From Fen-178 sp963722575 (lineage in GTDB: Bacteria > Acidobacteriota > Terriglobia > Bryobacterales > Bryobacteraceae), in the NCBI GenBank assembly GCA_963722575.1, contig CAVRNR010000003.1:1-64000 (forward strand): DNA of 64,000 bases, written 5' to 3'. A model generated the notes under the pieces. That model did not search any database and was not told the origin of the DNA. It saw nothing but the letters and a program-made list of their open reading frames with translations. Below, piece after piece: positions 49,471-58,255 of this stretch (the first letter of the stretch is position 1; each line of letters starts with the position of its first letter). The translations under genes and the position numbers were made by a program.

Positions 49471-50713
49471 TCTCCCGGCCCACCGCGAGATTCAACTGGG
49501 CGGCGGCGGCGAGATAAGATCCCACCAGGTTCAGGTAGGTGACCTGGAGGGCGCGGTAATCGCTCTGCGCGCTCAGGAAATCCAGCAGCGAAGCTCCGCC
49601 GCGCTGGTAGGCGATCGAAATGGTTTCGCGCACGCGGGCCGCCTGCGCCAGGTATTTGGCCTTGTACGGCCGCAACAGCGCCAGGTTGCCGTTGAGCGTG
49701 GCCCAGGCCGAATCCACGTCGCTATAGACCTGCGCCTCGGCGGCCTCCCGCAACCGTTGGTTGCGCTGGATGTCGAGCTCGGTGCGGGCTTTCTCGCCCT
49801 GGTTGCGGTCGAAGATGCGCAGCGGGATGTTGACGCTGAACCCCACGTACAGCGGGATGGGCGGATTGCGCGCGAAATCCACGCCGAACGTCGGATCGGT
49901 GGAGCCGTTGGCCACCGCCAGGTGGTAATCGGTGCGGGCCTTGTCCACCGATTGCACCGCCGCCAGCAGGTCGGGCCGGGCTGCCAGGGCGGCCTGGCGC
50001 AACTCCTCGAGGGTGGTGAGCGGCTCGCTGAAATCGAAGGGGCCGGTGACGTCGAACTGCTCCACCGGGGTACGGTCGTCGAGCAGCATCAGGAGCTGGA
50101 TCTTGGCCGTGCGCACTCCGGTTTCCGCGGTCTGGACGTCGGATTCGAACTGAACGCGCTGCAACTCCAGGCGGTCCAGGTCCACGCGGGCGATGTCGCC
50201 GGCCTGGAAACGGCTGCTGCTCACCGCCAACAGGCGGTCGTAGTAGGCCAGGCTCTCGCGGGCCACTCCCAGCACCGCCTTGGCCTGGAGCGCCGCGACG
50301 AAGGTGTTGCGCAGGTTGAAGAGCAAGTTGCGCTGCTGGTCGGCCAATTGCGAGACGGCCACGGTGGTGCCCTTCTGCGCGCTTTCCAGGCGCAGTTCGC
50401 GCTTGTGCGCCCGCTCGTGCAGATAGTTGGCGGAGACGTACGGAAAGGTGAAACCGAGGGGGCGGTACGGGTTGCCGGTGAAGGGATCGAGCTGATCGAC
50501 GCCGGCGGTCATATCGGGATTGGGACGCAGGTAGGCGGTGACCTCGTCCGCCTTGGATTCATCGATGCCGATCTGGCCGGCGCGCAAGGTCGGGTTGGAC
50601 GCCTCGAATTTGGCCCGCACCTGGGGCCAGGTCAGGGCCTGCTGCGCAAAAACGGCGTGGGCCAGAGCGGCCGCGATGAAAACCGACCAACAGCGCCACA
50701 ATATGGGTCGCAT
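49460..50713 (-). CDS. TolC-family outer-membrane efflux protein (CzcC-like)
   Basis: A 417-aa protein with signal peptide (to AVFAQ) and two OEP repeats: LTWPQVRAKFEASNPTLRAG, then LEELRQAALAARPDLLAAVQ. Typical periplasmic coiled-coil repeats (QSVDKARTDYHLAVANGSTD, RGGASLLDFLSAQSDYRALQ). It is the exit duct of the three-part efflux pump. Last gene of the operon; separated from the RND pump gene by 56 bp that contain a GC-rich palindrome. Confidence 0.9.
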   Translation of the reverse strand: MRPILWRCWSVFIAAALAHAVFAQQALTWPQVRAKFEASNPTLRAGQIGIDESKADEVTAYLRPNPDMTAGVDQLDPFTGNPYRPLGFTFPYVSANYLHERAHKRELRLESAQKGTTVAVSQLADQQRNLLFNLRNTFVAALQAKAVLGVARESLAYYDRLLAVSSSRFQAGDIARVDLDRLELQRVQFESDVQTAETGVRTAKIQLLMLLDDRTPVEQFDVTGPFDFSEPLTTLEELRQAALAARPDLLAAVQSVDKARTDYHLAVANGSTDPTFGVDFARNPPIPLYVGFSVNIPLRIFDRNQGEKARTELDIQRNQRLREAAEAQVYSDVDSAWATLNGNLALLRPYKAKYLAQAARVRETISIAYQRGGASLLDFLSAQSDYRALQVTYLNLVGSYLAAAAQLNLAVGREIIP

Positions 50714-50748
50714 CTTACCTCCTGAAATATGTCAAGCAACATGGCCGC

Positions 50749-50772
50749 GGGGCCGGGCATGCCCGGCCCCTA
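50749..50772. repeat. Palindrome carrying the stop codon of the RND pump gene
   Basis: Third copy of the GGCCGGGCATGCCCGGCC palindrome (perfect 22-nt, 50749-50770). The TAG stop of the czcA-like gene (50770-50772) is formed at its edge. It lies inside an operon, so it may act as an attenuator that lowers expression of the outer-membrane gene or as an RNA-stabilising hairpin. Confidence 0.6.
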
Positions 50773-53700
50773 CACCTGCAACGTATCGCCTTCCCGCGCG
50801 GTCAAAGCGTAGAGAACGGGCGCGAGGAAAACCGACAGTAGAAGCCGCGAAACCAAGCCGGCCACGATCACGATGGCGAACGGCTTCTGCGAGTCGCTGC
50901 CGATCCCCGTGGACATGGCCGCCGGCAGCAGGCCGAAACAGGCCACCAGGGCCGTCATCATAATGGGGCGCAGCCGGAGCAGCGAGGCCTCATGCGTCGC
51001 CGTCATGATATCTTTTCCTTCCAGGCGCAGCTTGTTGATGAAGGAATACAGAATCACGCTGGTCTGCACCGCCACCCCCATCAGGCACACAAAGCCCAGC
51101 ATGGAGGATACGCTGAAATTGGTGTGGGTGAGCCGCAGGGCCAGCAACCCGCCCACCGGCTCCGTCACCAGGACGCTGAAGAATATGATCAGCGGGAACT
51201 TCAGGTTCCCGTAGAGCGCGAACAGGATCCCGAGGATCAGGACCACGGTCAACGGGAGGATGATCTTCATCTGTTCCCGCGATGCGAGGTACTCTTTGTA
51301 CTCTCCGCCCCAATCGAACTTGTAGCCAATGGGTAGCTTGACCGCCGCATCCACCTTCCGGCGCGCCTCGCCCACGGCGCTCGCCAGGTCCCGCCCTTCC
51401 ACGCTGAACTGGACGCCGATGTAGCGCGAATTCGACTCGCGGTAAATGAACGCCGCGCCGCTCTCCACGCGCACATCGGCGAACTGGCTCAACGGCAGGT
51501 GCTGGCCGTCGGGCGTGGCGATGAGCAGATTGCGGATGGCGTCTTCGCTGCTGCGGAACTGCTCCTGCATGCGCACCACCAGGTCGAACTGCCGCTCGCC
51601 TTGAATCACCTGGGTGGCGGCCTGGCCCCCCATGGCGGTCCCGATGAGGGTGTTGACGTCGTCCACATTCAATCCGTACCGCGCCAGTTTCGCCCGGTCC
51701 GGAGTGATAATCAGGCTGGGCTGCCCCAGCTCCCGCACCACCGTGATCTCGGTAATGCCGGGAACCTTCGCCAGGATGTCCCGGGCCTGCCGCGCCTTGT
51801 CCTCGAGCGTCGCCAGGTCGGAACCGAATATCTTGACGGCCAGCGCGCTCTTCAGGCCGGTTTCGGCTTCATCCACGGCGTCCTCGGCGGGCTGGGTGTA
51901 ATTGAAAATGACGCCGGGAAACACCTCCAGTTTCTTCTGCACCGCCTCAATCAGCTCGGGCTTGGTGTGAATCTGGCCGCTCCACGCCTGGTCCTCATAC
52001 GGCTTCAACCCCACGTAGAACTCGTTGTTGAAAAACCCGGTCGGGTCCGTGGCGTCGTCGGGCCGGCCCAGCTCGTTGGCCACCGTGGTTACCTGCGGAA
52101 AGCTCATCAGGATGTTGCGGATTTGGGGCGAAAGCTTGGACGCTTCCTCGAACGAGATGGTGTAAGGCGCGGTGGCGCGCACCCACAGCGCGCCTTCGTC
52201 GAGGTGCGGCATGAATTCGGCGCCGATAGACGGAATCAGCGTCAGGGAGGCGCCGAAGATGATGAGGACCAGGGCCACCGTGACCAGCCGGTTCCGCAGG
52301 CACCATCCGAGCACTCTGCCGTACAGGTTCCAGCGGACCCATTCGAAGACCGGCACCTTGGGTTCGTGCACGTGCTTGCGCAGAAAAAAGGCGCACAGCA
52401 CGGGGAGCAGGGTCAAAGCGCACAGCAGGGAGCCGAGCAGCGCGAACGACATGGTGTCGGCCATGGGCTGGAAGAGGCGCCCCGAAGGCCCCGTCAAAAC
52501 GTAGATGGGGATGTACCCGGCGATGATCACCGAGATGGCATAGAAGATGGGACGCTCCACGTCGCGCGCCGCCGCCCGGATGACGTCCAGCAGGTTGTAG
52601 CTCTGGCCGTAACGCGCGGCCAGCTCCCGGAAGATGTTCTCCACCATCACCACCGAGCCGTCCACGATGATGCCGAAATCAATCGCGCCGATGGACAGGA
52701 GGTTGGCCGGGATGTGCCGCCAGTCCAGGCAGATGAATGAGAACAGCAAGGCAAACGGGATGGTCACCGCGACGATCAGAGCGGCGCGCACGCTGAACAG
52801 GAACAACCCCAGGATGACCAGAACCAGGAGCATGCCGCGCAACAGGTTGTGTTCCACGGTGCGCGTGGTTTCCTGGATGAGCCCCTGGCGGTCGTAATAC
52901 GGAACCACCTTCACGTCGGGCGGCAGGACGTGCTGGTTGAGCTCGTCGGTCATGGCTTCGACGCGTTTCAGAATCACCTGCGCCTGCTCGCCCACGCGCA
53001 TCAGAATGACGCCCTCCACGGCTTCGTCCTGGTGCATATATCCGAATTGGCCGAGGCGCGGCGCGTAGCCGATTTCAACCTTCGCGAGGTCCTTTACATA
53101 AACCGGAATCCCGCCCTTTTCGGCGACCACGATGTTGCCGATATCCGCCGTGTCGCGAACCAGTCCCAGCCCGCGGATGTAATAGAATTGGCCGCCTTGG
53201 GAATAGAAGCCGCCGCCGGAATTGGAGTTATTGCTCGCGAGCTGCTGCGAAATCTGCGGCACGGTAACACCGTAGGCGAACAGCTTGCGGGGGTCGAGCA
53301 ACACCTGGTACTGCATGGTGGTGCCGCCCAGTCCGGAATCGTCCGCCACCCCTTGTATGGAGCGATAGTGGCGTTCCAGCACCCAATCCTCGATGGTCTT
53401 GAGCTCCTGCGGCGAGCGGTCAGGGCTTTGGATCACGTAGCGGTAGATCAAGCCGCTGGGGCTGTACAAGGGCGAGAGACTGGGCGCCAGGCCGGCGGGC
53501 AACTGGGCGTCCCCCATGCGCTCGAATGTCTGCTCGCGGACGAAGTACGGGTCGGTCCCATACTCGAAATTCATGGCGATAAAGGAAAGGCCATAGCGCG
53601 AAATGGAGCGCAACGAATCGAGGCGCGGAATGCCGTTCAACTCGATTTCGATGGGGATGGTGATCAGGCGCTCGATTTCCTCGGGCGCATGTCCCGGCCA

Positions 53701-53856
53701 CTGTGTGATCAGCTCGACGTGCGGCGGCGAAAGATCGGGATAGGCGTCGATGGGCAGGTTCTGGAACGACCAGGCGCCCCAGATCATGAGGGCCAAGGCG
53801 GCGACGACAATCACGAACGGTTGCCGGAGCGAGAAAGAGACGAGTTTGGCGATCAT
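50770..53856 (-). CDS. czcA: CzcA/CusA-family heavy-metal RND efflux pump
   Basis: A 1028-aa RND transporter with 12 membrane helices and two large periplasmic loops. The proton-relay helix 4 reads AIDFGIIVDGSVVMVENIFR (near residue 395), with the D...D...E pattern of the divalent-cation (HME1, CzcA/CnrA) group rather than the copper/silver CusA pattern. Other landmarks: AYPDLSPPHVELITQWPGHA, GLGGTTMQYQVLLDPRKL, ATAPYTISFEEASKL. Likely exports Zn, Co, Cd or Ni; the substrate is an inference from that motif. Middle gene of the operon. Confidence 0.92.
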   Translation of the reverse strand: MIAKLVSFSLRQPFVIVVAALALMIWGAWSFQNLPIDAYPDLSPPHVELITQWPGHAPEEIERLITIPIEIELNGIPRLDSLRSISRYGLSFIAMNFEYGTDPYFVREQTFERMGDAQLPAGLAPSLSPLYSPSGLIYRYVIQSPDRSPQELKTIEDWVLERHYRSIQGVADDSGLGGTTMQYQVLLDPRKLFAYGVTVPQISQQLASNNSNSGGGFYSQGGQFYYIRGLGLVRDTADIGNIVVAEKGGIPVYVKDLAKVEIGYAPRLGQFGYMHQDEAVEGVILMRVGEQAQVILKRVEAMTDELNQHVLPPDVKVVPYYDRQGLIQETTRTVEHNLLRGMLLVLVILGLFLFSVRAALIVAVTIPFALLFSFICLDWRHIPANLLSIGAIDFGIIVDGSVVMVENIFRELAARYGQSYNLLDVIRAAARDVERPIFYAISVIIAGYIPIYVLTGPSGRLFQPMADTMSFALLGSLLCALTLLPVLCAFFLRKHVHEPKVPVFEWVRWNLYGRVLGWCLRNRLVTVALVLIIFGASLTLIPSIGAEFMPHLDEGALWVRATAPYTISFEEASKLSPQIRNILMSFPQVTTVANELGRPDDATDPTGFFNNEFYVGLKPYEDQAWSGQIHTKPELIEAVQKKLEVFPGVIFNYTQPAEDAVDEAETGLKSALAVKIFGSDLATLEDKARQARDILAKVPGITEITVVRELGQPSLIITPDRAKLARYGLNVDDVNTLIGTAMGGQAATQVIQGERQFDLVVRMQEQFRSSEDAIRNLLIATPDGQHLPLSQFADVRVESGAAFIYRESNSRYIGVQFSVEGRDLASAVGEARRKVDAAVKLPIGYKFDWGGEYKEYLASREQMKIILPLTVVLILGILFALYGNLKFPLIIFFSVLVTEPVGGLLALRLTHTNFSVSSMLGFVCLMGVAVQTSVILYSFINKLRLEGKDIMTATHEASLLRLRPIMMTALVACFGLLPAAMSTGIGSDSQKPFAIVIVAGLVSRLLLSVFLAPVLYALTAREGDTLQV

Positions 53857-53868
53857 CTGGTCTCCGCC

Positions 53869-55053
53869 TTATTGGATACTGCTCGCGAACTGAATAAATA
53901 TGCTGCCATCGGAGACCACGTTGTCGCGGTCGGTGAGTCCGCCCGCGATCGCCACCATGCCGTCCTGCTGGGTCCCGATGGTTACCGGCCGCTGCGCGAA
54001 CTTGCCGGGTTGCACCTGGACGTAGACCATGGGCTCGTTCTTGTCGTCGCGCAACACGGCGGAAACCGGAACCACCATGATGTTGTTCCGGCTGTTGGTG
54101 CGGATCACGGCGTCCACAAACATGTCCTTCTTCAACAGCCCCTTGGGATTCCGGGTGACGATGCGGACCGGAGTGGTGCGCGTGGCCGGGTCGACGAACG
54201 ATCCGATATACTCCACCGTGCCCCGGAAATTCCCGTCGAAGGACGGGTTGGTTTCCTCAACGGCGTCGCCCACCCGGACGGCGGGCAGGTCGCGGTCGAA
54301 AATATGACCTTGCACCCAGACCGTGGAAACGTCGCTGATCATGAAGCAGACGGTGGCGCCGGCCTGAATCAGCATACCGGGAGAGACCAGCTTCTGCACC
54401 ACCACGCCGGCGATGGGCGAGCGCACCGCCAGCTCCGTGGGAATGGCCGTGCCCTGCTGTTCGGCCCGATCGATCTCCTGCCCGGTGATGCCGAAGATTT
54501 TGAGCGCCTGAAGGCTGTTCTGGACGTCGGTGGAGGAATCGTTGTAATCCGCCTGGCTGCTCTCGTAGTCCTTGACCGCAATGGCGCCGAGGTCCAGCAG
54601 CTCCTTCTGGCGATCCATGACGCGCTTGTTCAGAACTTCGCGGTTGCGGGCCTTGCGGTAGGCTGAAATGGCATTGGCCACATCGGGGCTGGAGACATAC
54701 AGGAGCGGATCGCCGGCGGCCACGCGCGAACCGGTATCCACCAGGATGCGGGAGATGGGACCGTTCACTTGCGTGATGGCCTGGGTGGTGTGGTCCGCGT
54801 CCCAATCCACGGTTCCGGTGGTGTGCACGGAGACGGCCCAGGAGGTGCGCCGGACGGGCACGATGCGCAGGTGCGAGAGTTGGTCCTGGGGCACGGTAAA
54901 CAGGGTTGCGTCCGCGGCCTGGGCGACAACCGCGCTCTTGCCTTCGAACTTCTTCACGCCGCCGCAGGCCGCCTGAAACAAACCCGTTCCAAGCAGAAGG
55001 ATGGTCCCAAGAACAGAGACTATCCGATATAAGCGCAACGAATGGACCGCCAT
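53869..55053 (-). CDS. RND efflux periplasmic adaptor (CzcB-like membrane fusion protein)
   Basis: A 394-aa protein with an N-terminal lipoprotein/signal region (GTILLLGTGLFQAACGG; Cys of the lipobox LFQAAC). The lipoyl halves VHTTGTVDWDADHTTQAITQ and ELAVRSPIAGVVVQKLVSPG enclose a helical hairpin; beta-barrel EETNPSFDGNFRGTVEYIGS and C-terminal MVAIAGGLTDRDNVVSDGSI follow. Links the pump to the outer-membrane channel. No metal-binding N-terminal extension (as in CusB) is evident. 12 bp upstream of the pump gene. Confidence 0.9.
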   Translation of the reverse strand: MAVHSLRLYRIVSVLGTILLLGTGLFQAACGGVKKFEGKSAVVAQAADATLFTVPQDQLSHLRIVPVRRTSWAVSVHTTGTVDWDADHTTQAITQVNGPISRILVDTGSRVAAGDPLLYVSSPDVANAISAYRKARNREVLNKRVMDRQKELLDLGAIAVKDYESSQADYNDSSTDVQNSLQALKIFGITGQEIDRAEQQGTAIPTELAVRSPIAGVVVQKLVSPGMLIQAGATVCFMISDVSTVWVQGHIFDRDLPAVRVGDAVEETNPSFDGNFRGTVEYIGSFVDPATRTTPVRIVTRNPKGLLKKDMFVDAVIRTNSRNNIMVVPVSAVLRDDKNEPMVYVQVQPGKFAQRPVTIGTQQDGMVAIAGGLTDRDNVVSDGSIFIQFASSIQ

Positions 55054-55146
55054 GGCGGACGCGCCTCTCTATTTTCCTTTTGTCCCGTAAAAACACATAG
55101 CCCGACACCGGATTCCGGCGCCGGACCGGCAGCTCGGTAAACGGAA

Positions 55147-55464
55147 CTAAGCGGGAGGAGCGCGCGAAGAACTCGCGGCCAGGGGCATCTCGCGGCCGAG
55201 TTCGGCGGCGGGGCTAGCGGCCCGCCACCCGGCGGGAGCAGCCGGCGCCAGCGCGACGGGAATACTGGGCGGCAGCAGAGCCAGCGGTCCCAAGTGGCAC
55301 AACAGGCAACAATGATCGGAAGGGCCGTGCTGTTCGAATTCGGATGCCAGGGCCGCGACTTGCGCGAAGACAATGACGCTCAGCAGAAGCAGAACGAGGG
55401 TACCCCGCCGCCCGAAGCCCACCTTTCGTGCCATTGAAGCCCACATCCAGTTGTCTCTCATCAT
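55147..55464 (-). CDS. Small Cys/His-rich exported protein upstream of the efflux operon
   Basis: A 105-aa protein, possibly starting at Met10. A hydrophobic segment (RGTLVLLLLSVIVFAQVAAL) acts as signal or anchor. It is followed by HGPSDHCCLLCHLGP, a dense His/Cys cluster suited to metal binding, and a Pro/Ala-rich tail. Small proteins of this sort (DUF2946-like in context) often precede Czc/Cus genes and may act as periplasmic metal chaperones. First gene of the operon (93 bp before the adaptor). Homology not established. Confidence 0.55.
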   Translation of the reverse strand: MMRDNWMWASMARKVGFGRRGTLVLLLLSVIVFAQVAALASEFEQHGPSDHCCLLCHLGPLALLPPSIPVALAPAAPAGWRAASPAAELGREMPLAASSSRAPPA

Positions 55465-55643
55465 ACACTAAGCCCGCGCCAGCAAACCCAAGCATGCCTC
55501 CGTTGAGGCGCGCGACAGTGGTAGGGCGTTCGGGGCTGAGCGCCGGTTACGAAACAGCTTGTCCGGTCGCCCCGCCAGCGGCCACGGGTTAGCGGACGGG
55601 CGTGCGCGAATGGGTGAGGCGCCGCATCCGTTCACTGGAGGCA

Positions 55644-55822
55644 GTTTTTTGCAAAATGCGTCACAGGACAGGGGCCAGGGGGCGGGGGACGGAAACAGCG
55701 TCGGGGTGGGCTGGCACCCGGCAGCCACCACGGCGACCGATGCGGCGCCAAACGGCGAGGTGCCGGCGGTGAGGGGAGCGAAGGGATTGTGCATTGGTTC
55801 CTGCTAATTCCGGTATAGCAGG
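55644..55822 (-). repeat. ~170-bp structured repeat upstream of the efflux operon (copy 2)
   Basis: Right part 55769-55822 resembles 36556-36610, with a clean stem CCTGCTA/TAGCAGG (7 bp, loop 9) and an ATG opening MHNPFAPLTA on the minus strand. Left part keeps the half-site TTTTTTGCAAAATGCGTC. The element lies about 180 bp 5' of the small Cys/His gene. The 460-bp gap 55465-55924 holds no other recognised gene. Confidence 0.5.
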
Positions 55823-55924
55823 CGAACGCTTCCTGGTTTGGCAGGGGGTATGAGTTGGCAGTGGGATCAAACGCGGGGCCGGCGTGACGGGCGTGTTAGG
55901 GGATCTTCGCAGAGGCTCTCCGGA

Positions 55925-56158
55925 CTAACCAACAGACGGGCCGCCGTCGGCTGGACGCACAGGCAGGGAAAGCACCGGGTCGAATGTAGTGTTACAGGCT
56001 GGACAATCAATCTCGTGTATGCTCCAACGAGTGAACCAACGGATGAACTGATTGTAGAGGGCGACTCGCCCAAGGTCGCTGAGGGACAACTCCCGGGTCG
56101 CAGCCCGTATGATGTCAGGTTCGACCGTAGTGATCTGATTGAAATCCGCATAGCTATA
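55925..56158 (-). pseudogene. C-terminal half of a small gene split by IS630
   Basis: Reads YSYADFNQITTVEPDIIRAA, TRELSLSDLGRVALYNQFIR, and ends with a Cys pair DCPACNTTFDPVLSLPVRP. It begins exactly at the left end of the IS element (its ATG lies in the terminal repeat). The N-terminal half is at 57314-57691 on the other side. The two together would give a protein of about 200 aa of a family in which a hydrophobic LPAYRDKLPD-type block is followed by a YADF..ITTV block. Function unknown. Confidence 0.6.
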
Positions 56159-56188
56159 CATCCGCGCATAATTAAAAGGACAATCTGA

Positions 56189-56719
56189 TCAACAAAAAGG
56201 GAGCAGGTACGGACGAATCAGATCGGGGCAGGTCTGCATGTCGGTGAAGACCCTCGACAGCGTGCCCAGCAACTCGGTGGCGCTGCTGAAGTACCGGTTG
56301 TGAGTCCCATTCTTGCGCGTGTGCTGCCAAAGCCGCTCGGTGGGATTGAACTCCGGCGAGTAGGGCGGCAGTTGGTGCACTTCCAGCCAATGGCGGTTCG
56401 AAGCGAACCAGGCCCACACTTCGCGGTCCTTGTGGTATGAGGCGTTGTCTTGGATCAGCAGAGCGCCCTGGCGCCGGTAGCGGCGCGCCAGTTGTTCCAG
56501 GAAGGCGAGGTAGGTCGAGGCGTTGAAGACGGTGTCGGACTGGTAGTGGAAACGACAGCGCCAGAGTTCCACGGCTCCCAGGATCTTCACGCTGTGGCGC
56601 TCGCCGGTGACCGGGACCTCGGGCGGGTGGCCGAGGCGGCTCCAGGTCGCGTGCAAGGTCGAATCCTGGCGGAAACTGGCTTCGTCGGTGAAGATCAGCG
56701 CCCCGTTTCGCGAGCGGGC
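56189..56719 (-). CDS. IS630 transposase, catalytic part (orfB)
   Basis: After a -1 shift on A8 the frame reads ARSRNGALIFTDEASFRQDS (first Asp), HATWSRLGHPPEVPVTGERH, GALLIQDNASYHKDREVWAW (second Asp) and LPPYSPEFNPTERLWQHTRK (Glu), the complete DDE set of IS630. The stop lies 30 bp inside the left end. The later ATG at 56656 is internal and not a biological start. Confidence 0.85.
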   Translation of the reverse strand, partial: ARSRNGALIFTDEASFRQDSTLHATWSRLGHPPEVPVTGERHSVKILGAVELWRCRFHYQSDTVFNASTYLAFLEQLARRYRRQGALLIQDNASYHKDREVWAWFASNRHWLEVHQLPPYSPEFNPTERLWQHTRKNGTHNRYFSSATELLGTLSRVFTDMQTCPDLIRPYLLPFC

Positions 56720-57264
56720 TTTTTTTTAAGGTTGGGATAGATGCGCCGGTGCCAACGGTCCTGCTCTTCGGCATCCGCCCGCGCCAACACGCGCCGCGGT
56801 CGCTGCACGGAAAATCCCAATCCGTGAAGCAGTTTGCGTATATGCCCGGGATGGTACTGCACGCCGAACTCCGCCTCGACGACCCACGCGATCATGGGCG
56901 AAGTCCACACCCCGCTGTCCAGACCGTAAGCCACAGGGCCGCTGTCCAGAATGTCCCCCAGTTGAGTGCGTTGTTGCGGGCTCAATGCCGGCGGCCGTCC
57001 GGACCGGTATCCTTCCAGCAGACCCTCCAGGCCGAACTCCTGGTAGCGGAACAGCCACTCGGAGACTCTTGAGCGCGGCGCCTTAAGGACGGCCGCCAAC
57101 TCGCCGCTGGTGCGTCCCTCGGCATTCAAAATCACGGCTTGCAGCCGTTTGGCGACGCGATAGACGCCATCGCGCTCCGCCTCCTTGCTCAGACGAACAA
57201 GTCGGCGATGGGTTGCAGGATGCAGGCGCAGCAGACGCGGCAACATGGCTACTCCATCTACCAT
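56695..57264 (-). CDS. IS630 transposase, N-terminal part (orfA)
   Basis: A 189-aa frame with the helix-turn-helix domains: RVAKRLQAVILNAEGRTSGE, LAAVLKAPRSRVSEWLFRYQ, EFGLEGLLEGYRSGRPPALS and VEAEFGVQYHPGHIRKLLHG. It runs to YPNLKKKPARETGR; the A8 run encoding LKKK (56720-56727) is a classic -1 slippery site for making the full transposase. It starts 49 bp inside the right end. Confidence 0.88.
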   Translation of the reverse strand: MVDGVAMLPRLLRLHPATHRRLVRLSKEAERDGVYRVAKRLQAVILNAEGRTSGELAAVLKAPRSRVSEWLFRYQEFGLEGLLEGYRSGRPPALSPQQRTQLGDILDSGPVAYGLDSGVWTSPMIAWVVEAEFGVQYHPGHIRKLLHGLGFSVQRPRRVLARADAEEQDRWHRRIYPNLKKKPARETGR

Positions 57265-57313
57265 CAGAATGCCACATCTCGGCTATCTATGCCCTGTTAA
57301 TTATGCGCGGCTG

Positions 57314-57691
57314 TAAATCCGGCAGTTTGTCCCGGTAGGCGGGCAGGAATAACGCCGCAAGAACCCTGTTCTTCCTTACGCTCCCCTGCGCGGCTCCGGG
57401 CAGTACGGACAATGGGAGAAGTGGACAAATCAGCCAGCGCCTGCCACGTTTGTCGAGCTCGCAATCGTAGGTGAGGACGAGGGCAAGACGACGCTTGCAG
57501 TGAGCGACCACTCGTTCCCCATGCTCATCGTCGAATCTTGTAAACGGCTCGGCCTCCGCGCGGAACAGAGAATCCCCATGCGGAGCCAGCTTTGTGAGAG
57601 GCGGCGCTAGGTAGACGTGCGGCGCAAGAACGACAATGTCGCCTTGGCAGATATTGGACGTAGATGCGGTCTGGTATAGGTCTTCTGCCAC
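57314..57691 (-). pseudogene. N-terminal half of a small gene split by IS630
   Basis: From a GTG at 57691 (MAEDLYQTASTSNICQGDIV) it continues VLAPHVYLAPPLTKLAPHGD, RLALVLTYDCELDKRGRRWL, ICPLLPLSVLPGAAQGSVRK and NRVLAALFLPAYRDKLPD; the last residues before the stop (QPRIINRA) come from the IS end. The Asp/Cys-containing LTYDCELDK suggests an intact former domain. It is completed by 55925-56158. Confidence 0.6.
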
Positions 57692-58255
57692 GTTTTTCCA
57701 GAATCACAACGGGTCCCCGACTCGACGTGCCGAGCTCTCGGGTCGACGCGATCGTAGGCTTCATGCCGCTCGCCATACAATACTACCTTATCGACATGAC
57801 CAATGGGGTCTTCTGGAGCTTCGTAGCCCTCATGTTTTCTTAAGTTTCCGCAAATCTGATCACCCGTGATCGCCCTGGCAAGCTGGCGGCGAATTCCCAG
57901 GATATGCCCACTGGGACCGAAACCGCCGCAAAGCCGCTGGGCGCGGAGAGAGTGCGGCACCCTGAGAGCGATGGCAGCGTACTGGCCCAGCACTTGTCGC
58001 GGGGCCGCCATCGAAGTAGGATCTCAGGACTGCTTTTCAGCGAGGCTACGAGGCCCACAAACCCCGAGAACCCGTCGGGCCTGGATAGATCCTGGTATGT
58101 TCCGATCCAGGAAACTGCGCTCCAATCGGAGAGCCTACAAGAATGTCTGTCGAGAGGGCTGTTTTGCAGGCTGTGGGGGTTCCCGCGCCCTGGGCACCCG
58201 GGCCGGGGAGCGGGTTCGCCAGAATGGTCAGGTAGCGCTGCGCGATAATGGCGTC
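57692..58255. other. Stretch with no secure gene
   Basis: Several overlapping frames exist on both strands. The most protein-like is minus-strand 57607-58011 (ITGDQICGNLRKHEGYEAPE, DPIGHVDKVVLYGERHEAYD), which overlaps the split gene by 85 bp and has no recognised relatives. It could be a decayed gene from the same accessory set. The rest appears to be intergenic DNA upstream of the aldo/keto reductase. Confidence 0.3.

Larger units (their letters stand above)
56159..57313. mobile_element. IS630-family insertion sequence with TA target duplication
   Basis: 1155 bp. Terminal repeats of about 24 bp: the left end begins CATCCGCGCATAATTAA (56159 on), the right end, read inward, begins CAGCCGCGCATAATTAA (57313 down). 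Both ends are flanked by TA (56157-56158 and 57314-57315), the hallmark target of IS630/Tc1 elements. It carries one two-frame transposase. It is inserted in a small gene. Confidence 0.88.

Noticed and set aside
52849..54666. Plus-strand 605-codon frame
   Set aside because: Antisense of the RND pump and adaptor genes, both with strong family motifs.
57525..57776. Phd-like antitoxin (frame with GPVVILEKRGRR)
   Set aside because: Only a short stretch resembles the family; it overlaps the split gene and has no toxin partner.
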